A stretch of 17,500 bases of DNA. It comes from Symbiodinium natans. Taxonomy: Eukaryota > Sar > Dinophyceae > Suessiales > Symbiodiniaceae. Position numbers and translations under genes: made by a program. The notes under the pieces were generated by a model that was not told where the DNA came from, searched no databases, and saw only the letters and a list, made by a program, of their open reading frames with translations. Within the stretch, counting starts at the first letter, position 1. Every line of letters begins with the position of its first letter. Below, piece by piece: positions 1 to 6,465 of the stretch. The stretch covers positions 233,664-251,163 of the forward strand of contig CAJNDS010000580.1 in assembly GCA_905221605.1 (NCBI GenBank), written 5' to 3'.

Positions 1-125
1 GGGGTTTAGGGTTTAGGGTTTGGGGTTTAGGGTTTGGGGTTTGGGGTTTAGGGTTTAGGGTTTGGGGTTTGGGGTTTCGGGTTTCGGGTTTGGGGTTTCG
101 GGGTTTAGGGTTTAGGGTTTAGGGC
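1..125 (+). repeat. Degenerate telomere-like array, TTTAGGG strand
   Basis: Head-to-tail heptamers TTTAGGG mixed with TTTGGGG and TTTCGGG variants. The mixture of variants from the first base indicates an old interstitial tract, not a freshly added telomere end. The window begins inside it, so its true left edge is unknown. Confidence 0.95.
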
Positions 126-360
126 TCGGGTTTAGCGTGCGCGCATGGCTGCGCACAGCGTTCTTAGGGCTTAGGGCGTAGGGCTTAGGGTTTAGGGCTT
201 AGGGCTTAGGGTAGCATGGAGACTTGAGGTGGAGAAGGGTAGGGCCTAGGGCTGCCTTGGCTTCCCAGTAATCTCAGAGCAGGTTTGCTGGGTTTTCGAC
301 AAGAGGTTTGGGGTTTCGGTTTTACCGATAATAATCGGGACTAGAAGAAGAAAATAAGTG
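126..360. other. Degenerate repeat remnants and unique sequence, no gene
   Basis: Contains scattered TTAGGGC variants (about 165-212) and GC-rich unique sequence including a GCGCGC-containing patch near 138-160. Open frames here are short, run through repeat remnants and show no coding bias. Nothing functional is recognised. Confidence 0.5.
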
Positions 361-380
361 CAGTGCACTGCACTGCACTG
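361..380. repeat. CACTG pentamer microsatellite
   Basis: Four consecutive GCACTG/CACTG-type units that are also partly self-complementary (GTGCAGTGCAC), followed directly by a short TTG trinucleotide run. A simple-sequence tract. Confidence 0.75.
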
Positions 381-786
381 TTGTTGTTGAAACACCGGAG
401 GAGTTTTTGGGGGCATATTCCGGGGGGGACACTTATTTCGGGTAAATACCATGTAGTCGTCCAAAAAGTGCCCCAGGAACTCCCTAAACAGGCTTAGGCT
501 TTCCCGCAGGTGTCGGGGGGTCCTTCTCAAGGGGAAGATTCTATTCTAGGGGGCATACAGGGGACCCCCATCTTGGCAAACAGTTGTACGGGATCTTGGC
601 CGGTTCAAGGCTTTAAGGATCAGGGCACCAGATGTCACAGCTTTGCTACCACATGCATAAGCACCCAAAAAAAAAACATTCTTCCTGAAAAGGGTAATAT
701 AGGGATTACTATTCTCTTTTTATTTAGTTGGGGTTCTTAAGCAAATAGTAGTTTGGGGGGTTGAGGGTTGAGGCTGTGTCGCCGAC
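381..786. other. Unique sequence without recognisable gene
   Basis: About 400 bases mostly free of telomere-like repeats. It holds an A-run near 667-675 and G-runs. Short open frames exist on both strands (for example 246-530 minus and 510-740 plus), but they have no codon bias, no domain and cross low-complexity sequence. I see no supported gene. Confidence 0.45.
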
Positions 787-856
787 GCCGTTCGCTTCGA
801 AGACCTCCTTGGCAACGGACTCGTTGGCAAAGATCTCGTAAGAGCCTGACAGATCT
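787..856 (-). CDS. Candidate internal exon, unknown protein
   Basis: On the minus strand a pyrimidine-rich stretch (about 857-890, CCAACCCTTCCCCTCTTCC) ends in AG at 858-857, a good splice acceptor. The following 70 bases are open and encode DLSGSYEIFANESVAKEVFE and then ANG, with 17 of 23 codons ending in G or C. The 3' edge is uncertain; the first GT is a weak donor, GTCGGC. The product is not recognised. The acidic, alanine-rich sequence looks like a soluble protein. Confidence is limited because the segment is short and has no confirmed partner exon. Confidence 0.4.
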
Positions 857-923
857 CTGGGTGGAAGAGGGGAAGGGTTGGGGACGTTGGTTTGTGTGTG
901 GTGGGTATGTAGGTGAAGGTGAA

Positions 924-974
924 TCCCTAAACCCTAAACCCTAAACCCTAAACCCTAAACCCTAAACCCTAAAC
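924..974 (-). repeat. Telomere-like array, CCCTAAA strand
   Basis: Seven near-perfect CCCTAAA units. Read on the minus strand, it starts immediately after the candidate exon at 975-1039, and its first GTTTAG would be that exon's splice donor. Confidence 0.95.
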
Positions 975-1039
975 CTCAGACCCACAGGCCTGCCTATACC
1001 CCCAAGAGGAGCTGAAAGCTTCATGCCATCGCTGCTTGG
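975..1039 (-). CDS. Candidate exon ending on a telomere-repeat splice donor
   Basis: Minus-strand reading: acceptor GCAG, then two bases completing a codon, then 21 open codons encoding KQRWHEAFSSSWGYRQACGS and E, then the donor GAG|GTTTAG, where the GT lies in the first TTTAGGG unit. 13 of 21 codons end in G/C and the content is rich in tryptophan and aromatics. A plus-strand reading of the same island is also open (LYPQEELKASCHRC...), so strand is not settled. Product unknown. Confidence 0.3.
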
Positions 1040-1061
1040 CTGCATTTAGGGCGTTTTACCC

Positions 1062-1132
1062 TAGACCCTAAACCCTAAACCCTAAACCCTAAACCCTAAA
1101 CCCTAAACCCTAAACCCTAAACCCTAAACCCA
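1062..1132 (-). repeat. Telomere-like array, CCCTAAA strand
   Basis: About ten head-to-tail CCCTAAA units with few errors, ending in a short transition with A-runs. Confidence 0.95.
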
Positions 1133-1144
1133 GGGTTTTTTAAC

Positions 1145-1250
1145 GTAAAAAAACCCTAAATGAGACTTCAAAGCTGGCTGGTCTACTTGATGCCGCCTGG
1201 ACTGAACAAAGCCGGACACCCTTTTGGGAAAGTAGTTGCGTTGTGTCCCC
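1145..1250. other. GC-rich island, exon-like on either strand
   Basis: Non-repeat island between opposite-facing arrays. The plus strand encodes a stretch KLAGLLDAAWTEQSRTPFWE in one frame; the minus strand is open across the whole island (GDTTQLLSQKGVRLCS...). Neither reading has clearly superior splice signals, so no strand is assigned. It may be an exon or simply unconstrained sequence. Confidence 0.25.
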
Positions 1251-1265
1251 CTGGGGTTTCGGGTG

Positions 1266-1590
1266 TAGGGTTTAGGGTTTAGGGGTTTAGGGTTTAGGGG
1301 TTTAGGGTTTAGTGGTTTAGTGGTTTAGGGGTTTAGGGGTTTAGGGGTTTAGGGGTTTAGGGGGTTTAGGGGTTTAGGGGTTTAGGGGTTTAGGGGTTTA
1401 GGGGTTTAGGGGTTTAGGGGTTTTTTCGGGGTTTGGGGTTCGGGGGTTTGGGGTTTGGGGTTTAGGGGGGTTTAGGGTTTTAGGGGGGGGTTTGGGGGTT
1501 TAGGGGTTTAGGGGTTTAGGGGTTTAGGGGTTTAGGGGTTTAGGGGTTTAGGGGTTTAGGGGTTTAGGGGTTTAGGGGGTTTAGCTAAAG
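1266..1590 (+). repeat. Octamer TTTAGGGG variant array
   Basis: Begins with heptamers, then becomes two homogeneous blocks of the 8-base unit TTTAGGGG (about 1310-1420 and 1495-1580, each about a dozen copies), separated by TTTGGGG and poly-G variants. Same-length neighbouring units show local homogenisation by slippage or unequal exchange. Confidence 0.93.
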
Positions 1591-1664
1591 CCCTGAACTT
1601 CATAAACCGTGTGCTGCAATCTACCAAGAATCCCATTTCTCTCCGAAGCCTTCCTCCGCAACAC

Positions 1665-1704
1665 CTGGCGCTTGCGGCATCCCCACACGTACTCCTCCAA
1701 GAGA
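1665..1704 (-). CDS. Candidate 40-nt microexon
   Basis: Minus strand: acceptor GGACTAG at 1706-1705, then 40 bases encoding (S)LLEEYVWGCRKRQ, then a consensus donor CAG|GTGTTG. 12 of 13 full codons end in G/C, the strongest bias relative to length among the microexons here. The frame stays open another 29 codons past the donor (LRRKASERNGILG...), so the exon could be longer, to about 1587. Unrecognised protein with a basic stretch. Confidence 0.4.
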
Positions 1705-1867
1705 CTAGTCCCCCAAACCCCCAACCCTAAACCCTAAACCGATGAGTGTTCAGGGTTTAGGGTTTCTGGTTTAGGGGGGTTTAGGGTTTTGAGCTGATGA
1801 TGTTGGTGGTTCTGTTGGCCTTTGTAGCAACTTTAAACCCTGAGCCCTCTACAGCCCTATAAAACGA

Positions 1868-1990
1868 ACCCTAAACCCTAAACCCTAAACTCTGAACCCT
1901 AAACCCCAAACCCTCAACCCTAAACCCTGAACCCTAAACTCCAAACCCCAAGCCCTAAACCCCAAACCCTAAACCTTAAACCCTAAACCC
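1868..1990 (-). repeat. Degenerate CCCTAAA array
   Basis: CCCTAAA units with substitutions giving CCCTGAA, CCCCAAA and CCCTCAA. On the minus strand it follows the candidate exon at 1989-2071. Confidence 0.92.
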
Positions 1991-2071
1991 CACGTCTTAA
2001 ACACAAAAGCCAGGCCTTTGACGGTCTCCCAGAGAGGCTCCGGCTGGCTGTCGCGAATGGACATGACCTTG
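1989..2071 (-). CDS. Candidate 83-nt exon, unknown protein
   Basis: Minus strand: acceptor CCCCAG at 2073-2072, one base, then 27 open codons (KVMSIRDSQPEPLWETVKGL, then AFVFKTW), one further base, and a donor GG|GTTTAGG inside the repeat array. 21 of 27 codons end in G/C. The same-register antisense frame is also open (QAFDGLPERLRLAVANGHD) but has lower third-position G/C. No family recognised. The phases (1 nt in, 1 nt out) would suit an internal exon. Confidence 0.45.
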
Positions 2072-2106
2072 CTGGGGTCTCCCCCCACTCTCCCTCCCCG
2101 TGCCAA

Positions 2107-2175
2107 GGGTTTAGGGTTTAGGGTTTAGGGTTTAGGGGTTTGGGGTTTGGGGTTTAGGGTTTAGGGTTCAGGGTT
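2107..2175 (+). repeat. Telomere-like array, TTTAGGG strand
   Basis: TTTAGGG units with TTTGGGG and TTCAGGG variants near the right edge. Confidence 0.93.
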
Positions 2176-2186
2176 GAGGGCTGCAC

Positions 2187-2226
2187 CCCAACAGAAATGA
2201 AGGCTAACCAGACAGTAGTCCCCCCC
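2187..2226 (-). CDS. Candidate 40-nt microexon
   Basis: Minus strand: a branchpoint-like CTAAT and a TCCCTACCAG acceptor precede 13 open codons (GGDYCLVSLHFCW), one base, and GTGCAG as donor. The plus strand offers AACAG/AAATGAAGG...CTG/GTAGGG, also bounded by AG and GT, so strand is uncertain. Cysteine- and aromatic-rich; product unknown. Confidence 0.3.
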
Positions 2227-2379
2227 CTGGTAGGGATTTAATTAGGTGTAGGGTTTAGGGAGTAGGGAGTAGGGTTTAGGGTTTAGGGCTTAGGGTTGCT
2301 TAGGGTTTAGGGCGTTCTAGCACGTTGGGGCGTTGACAATTTGGGGATTAGGGCTTGGGATTCAGTACAGGCAGGGTGA

Positions 2380-2500
2380 GGGGTTTAGGGTTTAGGGTTT
2401 AGGGTTTAGGGCTTAGGGTTTAGGGTTTAGGGTTTAGGGTTTAGGGTTTAGGGTTTAGGGTTTAGGGTTTAGGGTTTAGGGTTTAGGGTTTAGGGTTTTA
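2380..2500 (+). repeat. Telomere-like array, TTTAGGG strand
   Basis: About 17 head-to-tail TTTAGGG units, nearly perfect apart from one GCTTAGG variant. One of the cleaner arrays in the window. Confidence 0.96.
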
Positions 2501-2618
2501 ATTAGGGCTTAGGATTTCGGGTTTGAAGGCCAAGGTGTTTTGGGGGGGGGCCTGTGGGAGTCCTCATGTCACCCCTGAACCATCCATAAAACCTAAACCC
2601 TAAACCCTAAACCCTAAG

Positions 2619-2769
2619 CCCTAAACCCTAAACCCTCTCACCCACGGTGTTTGGGGTTTAGGGTTTGAGGCTTTCGGGTTTGGGGTTTAGGGTTCGGGGT
2701 TTGGTTTGAAGGCCCTGGAATCCTGCAACTTCATCCACACCCTTGAAATGTGGAGAATCCACCCCTCCC
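2619..2769 (+). repeat. Inverted duplication, copy 1
   Basis: This 150-base block recurs in reverse orientation at 6783-6930. By hand alignment the copies differ at about five bases and one 1-base indel. The block joins CCCTAAA units, a CTCTCACCCACGGTG junction, a run of TTTGGGG/TTTCGGG variants and a unique 65-base segment. On the plus strand the unique segment is open (ALESCNFIHTLEMWRIHPSL after TTGAAG); the 1-base deletion breaks this frame in copy 2. Confidence 0.95.
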
Positions 2770-2816
2770 TAACCCTAAACCCTAAACCCTAAACCCTAAA
2801 TCCTAAGCCTCTGAGC

Positions 2817-2895
2817 CCAACTATCCCTGGGCTGCCGGCCCACTGGCGCTCTCCGACTTGACCCAGGCAGCGTCCGTTCTTCGCGAGAGGGGCTT
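2817..2895. other. GC-rich exon-like island
   Basis: Non-repeat island between opposed arrays. The plus strand is open and encodes PNYPWAAGPLALSDLTQAAS followed by VLRERG, with 20 of 26 third positions G/C, but no convincing donor follows. The min strand also reads open (LAKNGRCLGQVGERQWAGSP). Likely coding composition; strand and product unresolved. Confidence 0.3.
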
Positions 2896-2896
2896 G

Positions 2897-3100
2897 GGGG
2901 GGGGGGGGTTTAGGGTTCAGGGTTTAGGGTTTGGGGTTTAGGGTTTAGGGTTTAGGGTTTGGGGGTTTAGGGTTTAGGGTTTAGGGTTTGGGGTTTAGGG
3001 TTTAGGGTTTAGGGTTTCGGGTTTAGGGTTTGGGGTTTGGGGTTTGGGGTTTGGGGCTTGGGGGTTTGGGGTTTAGGGGTTTAGGGGTTTAGGGGTTGGG
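2897..3100 (+). repeat. Mixed TTTAGGG/TTTGGGG array with G-run
   Basis: Starts with a run of about 12 Gs, then TTTAGGG heptamers, then a block in which TTTGGGG predominates. Multiple adjacent G-tracts could fold as G-quadruplexes. Confidence 0.92.
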
Positions 3101-3350
3101 AGTTAATGGGGCTCATGGGGCGTTCTGGGGGTTCTAGGGTTTATCCCTACAAGAGAGATTACAAGGGTTCGTTTTCGGGTTCGCAGGTTTAGAGGGTTTA
3201 GAGCGTTTAAAGGGTTTAAAGGGTTTATTGGGTTTTTAGGGTTTAAAGGGTTTTATGGGTTTACAAGGTTTCCATAGGGTCTAGGGGGTTTCGGGCATGG
3301 GTTGAGGGGTTACAGGGTCTAGGGATTAGGGCTTTAGGTTGGGGGTTGAG
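3101..3350 (+). repeat. Heavily degenerate TTTAGGG-derived sequence
   Basis: Repeat decay product: GGTTTA cores separated by variable spacers (TTTAAAGGG, TTTATGGG, TTTACAAGG). No coherent open frame or splice-bounded island is seen in this stretch. Confidence 0.65.
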
Positions 3351-3356
3351 GAGCAG

Positions 3357-3458
3357 GTGGTCGTTGGGCTGGTTGGAGAAAAGCAGCGCCGGGGGCATTT
3401 CTTACAGCCTCCGAAGCGGGAGGCGGGGCCCACAGCTACTTCCGAGAGTGAACCTTAA
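3357..3458. other. Exon-like island, both strands open
   Basis: Plus strand: AGCAG acceptor, then 33 codons (VVVGLVGEKQRRGHFLQPPK...) ending in TAA at 3456-3458, which would be a terminal exon. Minus strand: an ATG at 3398-3396 opens MPPALLFSNQPNDHLLLNP with 17 of 18 third positions G/C. Codon bias favours minus, the stop and acceptor favour plus. Product unknown. Confidence 0.3.
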
Positions 3459-3525
3459 ACCCTGAACCCTAACCCCTAAACCCTGAACCCTGAACCCTAA
3501 ACCCTAAACCCTAAACCCTAGACCG
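3450..3525 (-). repeat. Short CCCTAAA/CCCTGAA array
   Basis: CCCTAAA units with CCCTGAA and CCCTAAC variants. Confidence 0.9.
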
Positions 3526-3529
3526 CAAA

Positions 3530-3645
3530 ACTCCCAATGCCTCATCAAAAGTGCGCTCCACCATCAATCCGCGCAAGCAGCTCCTTAACACGGAACCTTC
3601 AGCCCTGCAACCCCATCGTGACCTTGGTGCTGACCCTGGGTTTAG
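3530..3645 (-). other. Exon-like island, open across its whole length
   Basis: On the minus strand a single frame runs from an acceptor at the repeat edge (TAAACCCAG) for 37 or more codons, including RAEGSVLRSCLRGLMVERTF and DEALGVLRSR, to a repeat-borne GGTTTAGG. The plus strand is open too (NASSKVRSTINPRKQLLNTE). Coding-like composition; strand uncertain and no family recognised. Confidence 0.28.
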
Positions 3646-3800
3646 GGTTTAGGGTTTACGGTTTAGGGTTTAGGGTTTAGGGTTTAGGGTCAGAGTTCAG
3701 GGTTCAGGGTTTAGGGTTTAGGGTTTAGGGTTAGGGCTTAGGGCTTAGGGCTTCGGGTTTAGGGTTTAGGGTTTAGGGTTTAGGGTTTAGGGTTTCGGGT
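3638..3800 (+). repeat. TTTAGGG array with TTCAGGG, GCTTAGG and TTTCGGG variants
   Basis: Clean heptamers broken by a short TTCAGGG group near 3692-3706, three GCTTAGG units near 3730-3752 and TTTCGGG units at the right edge. Confidence 0.93.
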
Positions 3801-3892
3801 TTCGGGTTTCGGGTGAGGGCTCTATTCACCCCAGGCCTAAAAATTGCCCTTCAAAACCCTATCACCCTGCAAGGCCTAAAGGCCCCCCAAAC

Positions 3893-3923
3893 CCAGCTGG
3901 GCCTTGATGCCGCCAGTGCACTC
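3893..3923 (-). CDS. Candidate 31-nt microexon
   Basis: Minus strand: a strong pyrimidine-rich acceptor (CTGCTGCCTCTGCTGGCAG), then ten codons ECTGGIKAQL plus one base, then CTGG|GTTTGG. Nine of ten codons end in G/C. The overlapping plus-strand alternative (3897-3946, LGLDAASALLPAEAAV, donor GAG|GTGCGG) is also well bounded but has weaker codon bias. Product unknown. Confidence 0.35.
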
Positions 3924-3957
3924 CTGCCAGCAGAGGCAGCAGTGAGGTGCGGTACCC

Positions 3958-4133
3958 CGTTTAGGGTTTAGGATTTAAGGTTTAGGGTTTAGGCTTAGAG
4001 TTTAGGTTTAGGGTTTAGGGTTTAGGGTTTAGGGTTTAGGGTTTAGGGTTTAGGGTTTAGGGTTTAGGGTTTAGGGTTTAGGGTTTAGGGTTTAGGGTTT
4101 AGGGTTTAGGGTTTAGGGTTTAGGGTTTAGGGC
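3958..4133 (+). repeat. Long near-perfect TTTAGGG array
   Basis: After a few damaged units the tract from about 4005 holds roughly 18 consecutive perfect TTTAGGG heptamers, among the longest pure blocks here. Perfect runs amid degenerate ones imply recent expansion or replacement. Confidence 0.97.
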
Positions 4134-4164
4134 TTCCTTTATCCGCCGACCCTGGCGGCGTGTT

Positions 4165-4183
4165 GGATGGGAAAAGGAGGTGA
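4165..4183. other. Small hairpin GGAGGT/ACCTCC
   Basis: GGAGGTGAAAACCTCC forms a six-base stem with a four-base loop just before the C-rich tract. It could be incidental. Confidence 0.4.
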
Positions 4184-4204
4184 AAACCTCCCTCTTTCCC
4201 TCCT

Positions 4205-4290
4205 TACCCCCCCAAAACCGGGGGCACCCCCCCCACCCCCCCCCCCACCCCCCCCCCCCCCCCCCCCCCCACCCCCACCCCCACCCACCT
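4205..4290. repeat. C-rich low-complexity tract
   Basis: Over 80 bases of almost uninterrupted C with occasional A (CCCCAC units). The complementary strand is G-rich and could form G-quadruplexes. Proline-only translations across it are low-complexity artefacts. Confidence 0.95.
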
Positions 4291-4578
4291 GTCTTTTTTG
4301 GCTTGAGCTTGTCCTGGTGCTACCCCCTACCCCCCCCCAAACGATTCACAGAACTCTGTCGAGCAGGTGGGGATGATCTTCTTCCATGCGAGCGGGTCTC
4401 AACTATGCTCCAGCGGGGTCGGCGGCTTGAGCCGGAGGCTCTTAAATCATCCTGTATTCGACCGTTCATATCTTTATCTAATTCACTTATAAATCCAGCT
4501 TTTGCATGACAGGGCTTATGGTTACGGCCCCCACACTCTGCTCTTATTATCTTGTGGCTCACGCACTCACTACATTCC
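4291..4578. other. Unique sequence, no recognised gene
   Basis: Repeat-free transition from the C-rich tract to AT-rich sequence. Includes a small perfect hairpin GAGCC-GGA-GGCTC near 4429-4441. Open frames on both strands are short and unbiased. Nothing further is supported. Confidence 0.45.
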
Positions 4579-4720
4579 TTATAATATAAATGCAGTACGT
4601 AATAAAAGCCTAAATATGCCCTTATAAGTATATTATAGCGGGGGTCCTATTATAATATTAAATGAAGTGTTAAGGGCCCACAATCATATTATAATAATGA
4701 ACGTGCGAATATAATATTTT
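4579..4720. mobile_element. AT-rich foldback (MITE-like) element
   Basis: An AT-rich segment, sharply different from the GC-rich surroundings. Its two halves are imperfect inverted copies: GCCCTTATAAG...TATTATA on the left pairs with TATTATAATA...TTAAGGGC on the right around a GCGGGGGTCC centre, and weaker pairing continues outward through TATAATA/TATTATA. No coding capacity, as expected of a non-autonomous element. Ends and target duplication are not resolved. Confidence 0.45.
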
Positions 4721-4768
4721 GTGTCCCTTTCTCGTTTACTATCCTAAGGTTTAGGACTTATGGGGTAA

Positions 4769-4848
4769 CTTGGTCGCCACAAAGCCTACATCCTGAATCT
4801 ATACATGGGGGGGGGGGTGATTTGCTCCACATGTCGTAACCTAAAACG
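4769..4848. other. Unique island with G-run
   Basis: Contains a run of about 12 Gs near 4807-4818. The minus strand carries TTCAG|GATGTAGGCTTTGTGGCGACCAAG, open as DVGFVATK, a possible but unconvincing microexon. Confidence 0.2.
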
Positions 4849-4972
4849 GTTTAGGGTTTAGGGTTTAGGGTTTAGGGTTTAGGGTTTAGGGTTTAGGGTT
4901 TAGGGTTTAGGGTTTAGGTTTTAGAATTTAGGGTTTGGGGTTTGGGGTTTAGGGTTTAGGGTTTAGGGTTTA
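4849..4972 (+). repeat. TTTAGGG array
   Basis: About nine clean TTTAGGG units, then TTTGGGG variants, ending where the sequence flips to CCCTAT-type degenerate complement at about 4973. Confidence 0.95.
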
Positions 4973-5195
4973 AACCCTATCAACTCTATCAGACTCTACA
5001 CCCCATAAATCCTATGAACCCTGTGAACCCCATGCCCCATGATTTCTGTCAGTCCGGTGAATCCTAAAAACTCGTGGAAACCCTGGAGTAAAATATGTGG
5101 ATTCGCCGTGTTGTAAGGTCTCGGGAGTTTCGTTCAGGTGCAAGGTCCACGTTCAGAACCCCAGACCTACGTTGCGCCAGCTGTCACCGTAACAC
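4973..5195. other. Degenerate CCCTAAA remnants and unique sequence
   Basis: CCCTATGAACC- and CCCTGTGAACC-type decayed units up to about 5090, then unique sequence. A plus-strand frame after TTCAG at 5134-5135 is open for about 21 codons to a TAG, but with no codon bias. No supported gene. Confidence 0.4.
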
Positions 5196-5237
5196 CTTTG
5201 TAGGCTCATAAGCCCTAAAGACCTTGAAGCTCTGCAT
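5196..5237 (-). CDS. Candidate 42-nt microexon
   Basis: Minus strand: CTTAAG precedes ATGCAGAGC...; 14 codons in phase 0 encode MQSFKVFRAYEPTK and end at a consensus donor AAAG|GTGTTA. The repeat array at 5250-5357 would form the upstream intron, separating it from the strong exon at 5358-5470, although the phases of these two exons do not match with the donor I prefer. Product unknown. Confidence 0.35.
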
Positions 5238-5249
5238 CTTAAGACCGTA

Positions 5250-5357
5250 ACCCCTAAACCCTGAACCCTGCACCCTGAACCCTAAACCCTAAACCCTAAA
5301 CCCTAAACCCTAAACCCTAAACCCTAAACCCTAAACCCTAAACCCTAAACCCTAAAC
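5250..5357 (-). repeat. CCCTAAA array, probable intron body
   Basis: About 13 units, mostly perfect CCCTAAA. Read on the minus strand, it begins with GTTTAGGG directly after the exon candidate at 5358-5470. Confidence 0.96.
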
Positions 5358-5470
5358 GCCAAAGCCCCTCCAACCCCAGGGCCTTCGGGTGCTGGACCCA
5401 TGTGCGGAAGTAGTACCAGTCGCGCTTCCAGGTGAAGGAACTCGGCAGCAAGCCCGGCAGCCCGAAATCC
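5358..5470 (-). CDS. Strongest single exon candidate, unknown protein
   Basis: Minus strand, 113 nt. A good acceptor (TTCGATCATCTCAG) is followed by one base and 37 open codons: DFGLPGLLPSSFT, then WKRDWYYFRTWVQHPKALG, then LEGLW, plus one base. 33 of 37 codons end in G/C (89%), the most extreme coding bias seen in the window. It ends at GGC|GTTTAGGG, so the splice donor lies in the first telomere-like unit of the following array. The residues are aromatic-rich with four tryptophans, unlike chance translation. A competing plus-strand exon (AG|GGCCTTCGG to CAG|GTGAAG, GLRVLDPCAEVVPVALP) is bounded by good sites but has poorer bias. No family is recognised. Confidence 0.55.
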
Positions 5471-5551
5471 CTGAGATGATCGAACCAAGCGTATGCCCGT
5501 CAGCCCAAAAAGCTTTTTGCTGTGGACCTTTACGCCCAGGGCTCAAGATTC

Positions 5552-5572
5552 TTTTGTGTGTGTGTGTGTGTG
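5552..5572 (+). repeat. (GT)n microsatellite
   Basis: About ten TG dinucleotides followed by T-rich sequence. Its VCVCVC translations are low-complexity artefacts. Confidence 0.9.
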
Positions 5573-5742
5573 TTATGTTTTGTGTTTTTTTGGCGGGTTA
5601 GGTATAGGGACAAGGTTTGGGGCTTGGGGCTTCGGGGCGGAGAGGGGGGGGGGGATCCAAGTTTTTGGGCCCTTCTGGGGGGCCCTCTACAATCTAGTTC
5701 CGGCTGCGTTTTGGGGTTTAGTGTTTAGGGTTTAGGGCTTAC
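5573..5742. other. G-rich unique sequence with TTTAGGG remnants
   Basis: Poly-G near 5644-5653, an inverted pair GGGCCC/GGGCCC near 5667-5685, and three TTTAGGG-like units at 5715-5737. No supported gene. Confidence 0.4.
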
Positions 5743-5943
5743 ATGTTAGGCTTTGCGGTTTATCGGTTAAGGCTGCAAAAAAACGGCCTAGAAATTTTAG
5801 GCCCATGTGCTTTTCACATTCACCGCCACCCGCACAAGGAGACCAATGCCCTATCAAGGAATGGACCTTCAACTAGAAACAAACTGTTCTTCGCCACGAT
5901 GTGGCCTGCTTCCGAACAAAGGAGCCTTGGGCTAGAGACCTGA
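5743..5943. other. 200-base unique island with open frames on both strands
   Basis: Plus strand: an ATG-initiated 66-codon frame (including KETNALSRNGPSTRNKLFFA) ends in TGA at 5941-5943. Minus strand: from an acceptor-like TCTCTAG, SPRLLCSEAGHIVAKNSLFL continues to VEGPFLDRALVSLCGWR and a stop near 5820. Neither has strong third-position bias. One of the longer islands and possibly a terminal exon, but the strand is undecided. Confidence 0.28.
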
Positions 5944-5944
5944 A

Positions 5945-6185
5945 AGCCTGAACCCTGACCCCTAAACCCTAATCTCTGAAATTCCCCTGATCCCCAAACC
6001 CCAAACACTAAATCCTAGCCCCTAAACCCCTAAACCCTCATCTCTAAACCCCTACAGCCTAAAGCCTAAACCCAAAACCCTAAAGCGCAATCTCTAAACC
6101 CCTCAACCCCAAGCCCCAATCTCTGAACCCTAAACCCTAAACCCTAAACCCGAAACCCTAACCCTAAACTCTAAACCTCAACCTC
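5945..6185 (-). repeat. Highly degenerate CCCTAAA array
   Basis: CCCTAAA-derived units with frequent CTCTAAA, CCCCAAA, CCTAAAG and CCCTGAT changes and irregular spacing. Only a short core (6127-6152) remains near-perfect. An old tract. Confidence 0.88.
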
Positions 6186-6214
6186 TGAAAACACAGACTC
6201 TGGGCGGCCCTTAC

Positions 6215-6249
6215 TTCTGTGGCTCCAGAGGATTGCTGAAGTTGAAGAC
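6215..6249 (-). CDS. Candidate 35-nt microexon
   Basis: Minus strand: pyrimidine-rich acceptor (GCTCCTGCGACCTCCCAG), 35 bases encoding VFNFSNPLEPQ plus two bases, then donor GAA|GTAAGG. Both splice sites match consensus. The plus strand also offers a reading (after CACAG: TLGGPYFCGSRGLLKLKTWE, donor GAG|GTCGCA). Splice quality favours minus. Product unknown. Confidence 0.4.
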
Positions 6250-6267
6250 CTGGGAGGTCGCAGGAGC

Positions 6268-6362
6268 TTAGGGTTTAGGGTTTAGGGTTTCGGGTTTAGG
6301 GTTTAGGGTTTAGGGCTTAGGGCTTAGGGCTTAGGGCTTAGGGCTTAGGGCTTAGGGCTTCG
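6268..6362 (+). repeat. TTTAGGG array grading into homogeneous GCTTAGG block
   Basis: Five TTTAGGG-type units are followed by seven or more consecutive GCTTAGG units (about 6313-6360), a C-substituted variant that has been amplified as a block. Confidence 0.95.
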
Positions 6363-6399
6363 CGTTTAGGATTTAGAGTGTACTTTACTAAAAGTCTAG

Positions 6400-6459
6400 C
6401 TTGGCAAAGAGCCCCTAGACCCTGATCTCTTGCTGTGGCTGTTCTTGGGGCTTAGGGTC
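6400..6459 (+). CDS. Candidate exon 1 of a two-exon plus-strand model
   Basis: Acceptor AAGTCTAG, then 20 phase-0 codons encoding LGKEPLDPDLLLWLFLGLRV, then a perfect consensus donor GTAAGT at 6460-6465. The leucine-rich second half could be part of a membrane segment. Joined to 6573-6626 across a 113-nt intron the frame is maintained. No family is recognised. The true 5' exons are not identified. Confidence 0.42.
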
Positions 6460-6465
6460 GTAAGT

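Noticed and set aside
1-125. The first 125 bases as a true chromosome end
   Set aside because: The units are heavily varied from the first base, and dozens of equivalent internal arrays in both orientations follow. Nothing distinguishes this one as terminal.
246-530. 94-codon minus frame
   Set aside because: Runs through pentamer and G-rich sequence, no third-position bias and no splice signals or homologous motif.
4167-4509. Proline-rich open frames of 69 and 109 codons across the C-rich tract
   Set aside because: They exist because a C-run encodes proline in every frame. No codon bias or conserved flanking sequence supports them.
5493-5735. Frames containing VCVCVC and Gly/Phe-rich sequence
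   Set aside because: Translation of a (GT)n microsatellite and G-rich repeat; overlapping frames give equally meaningless products.
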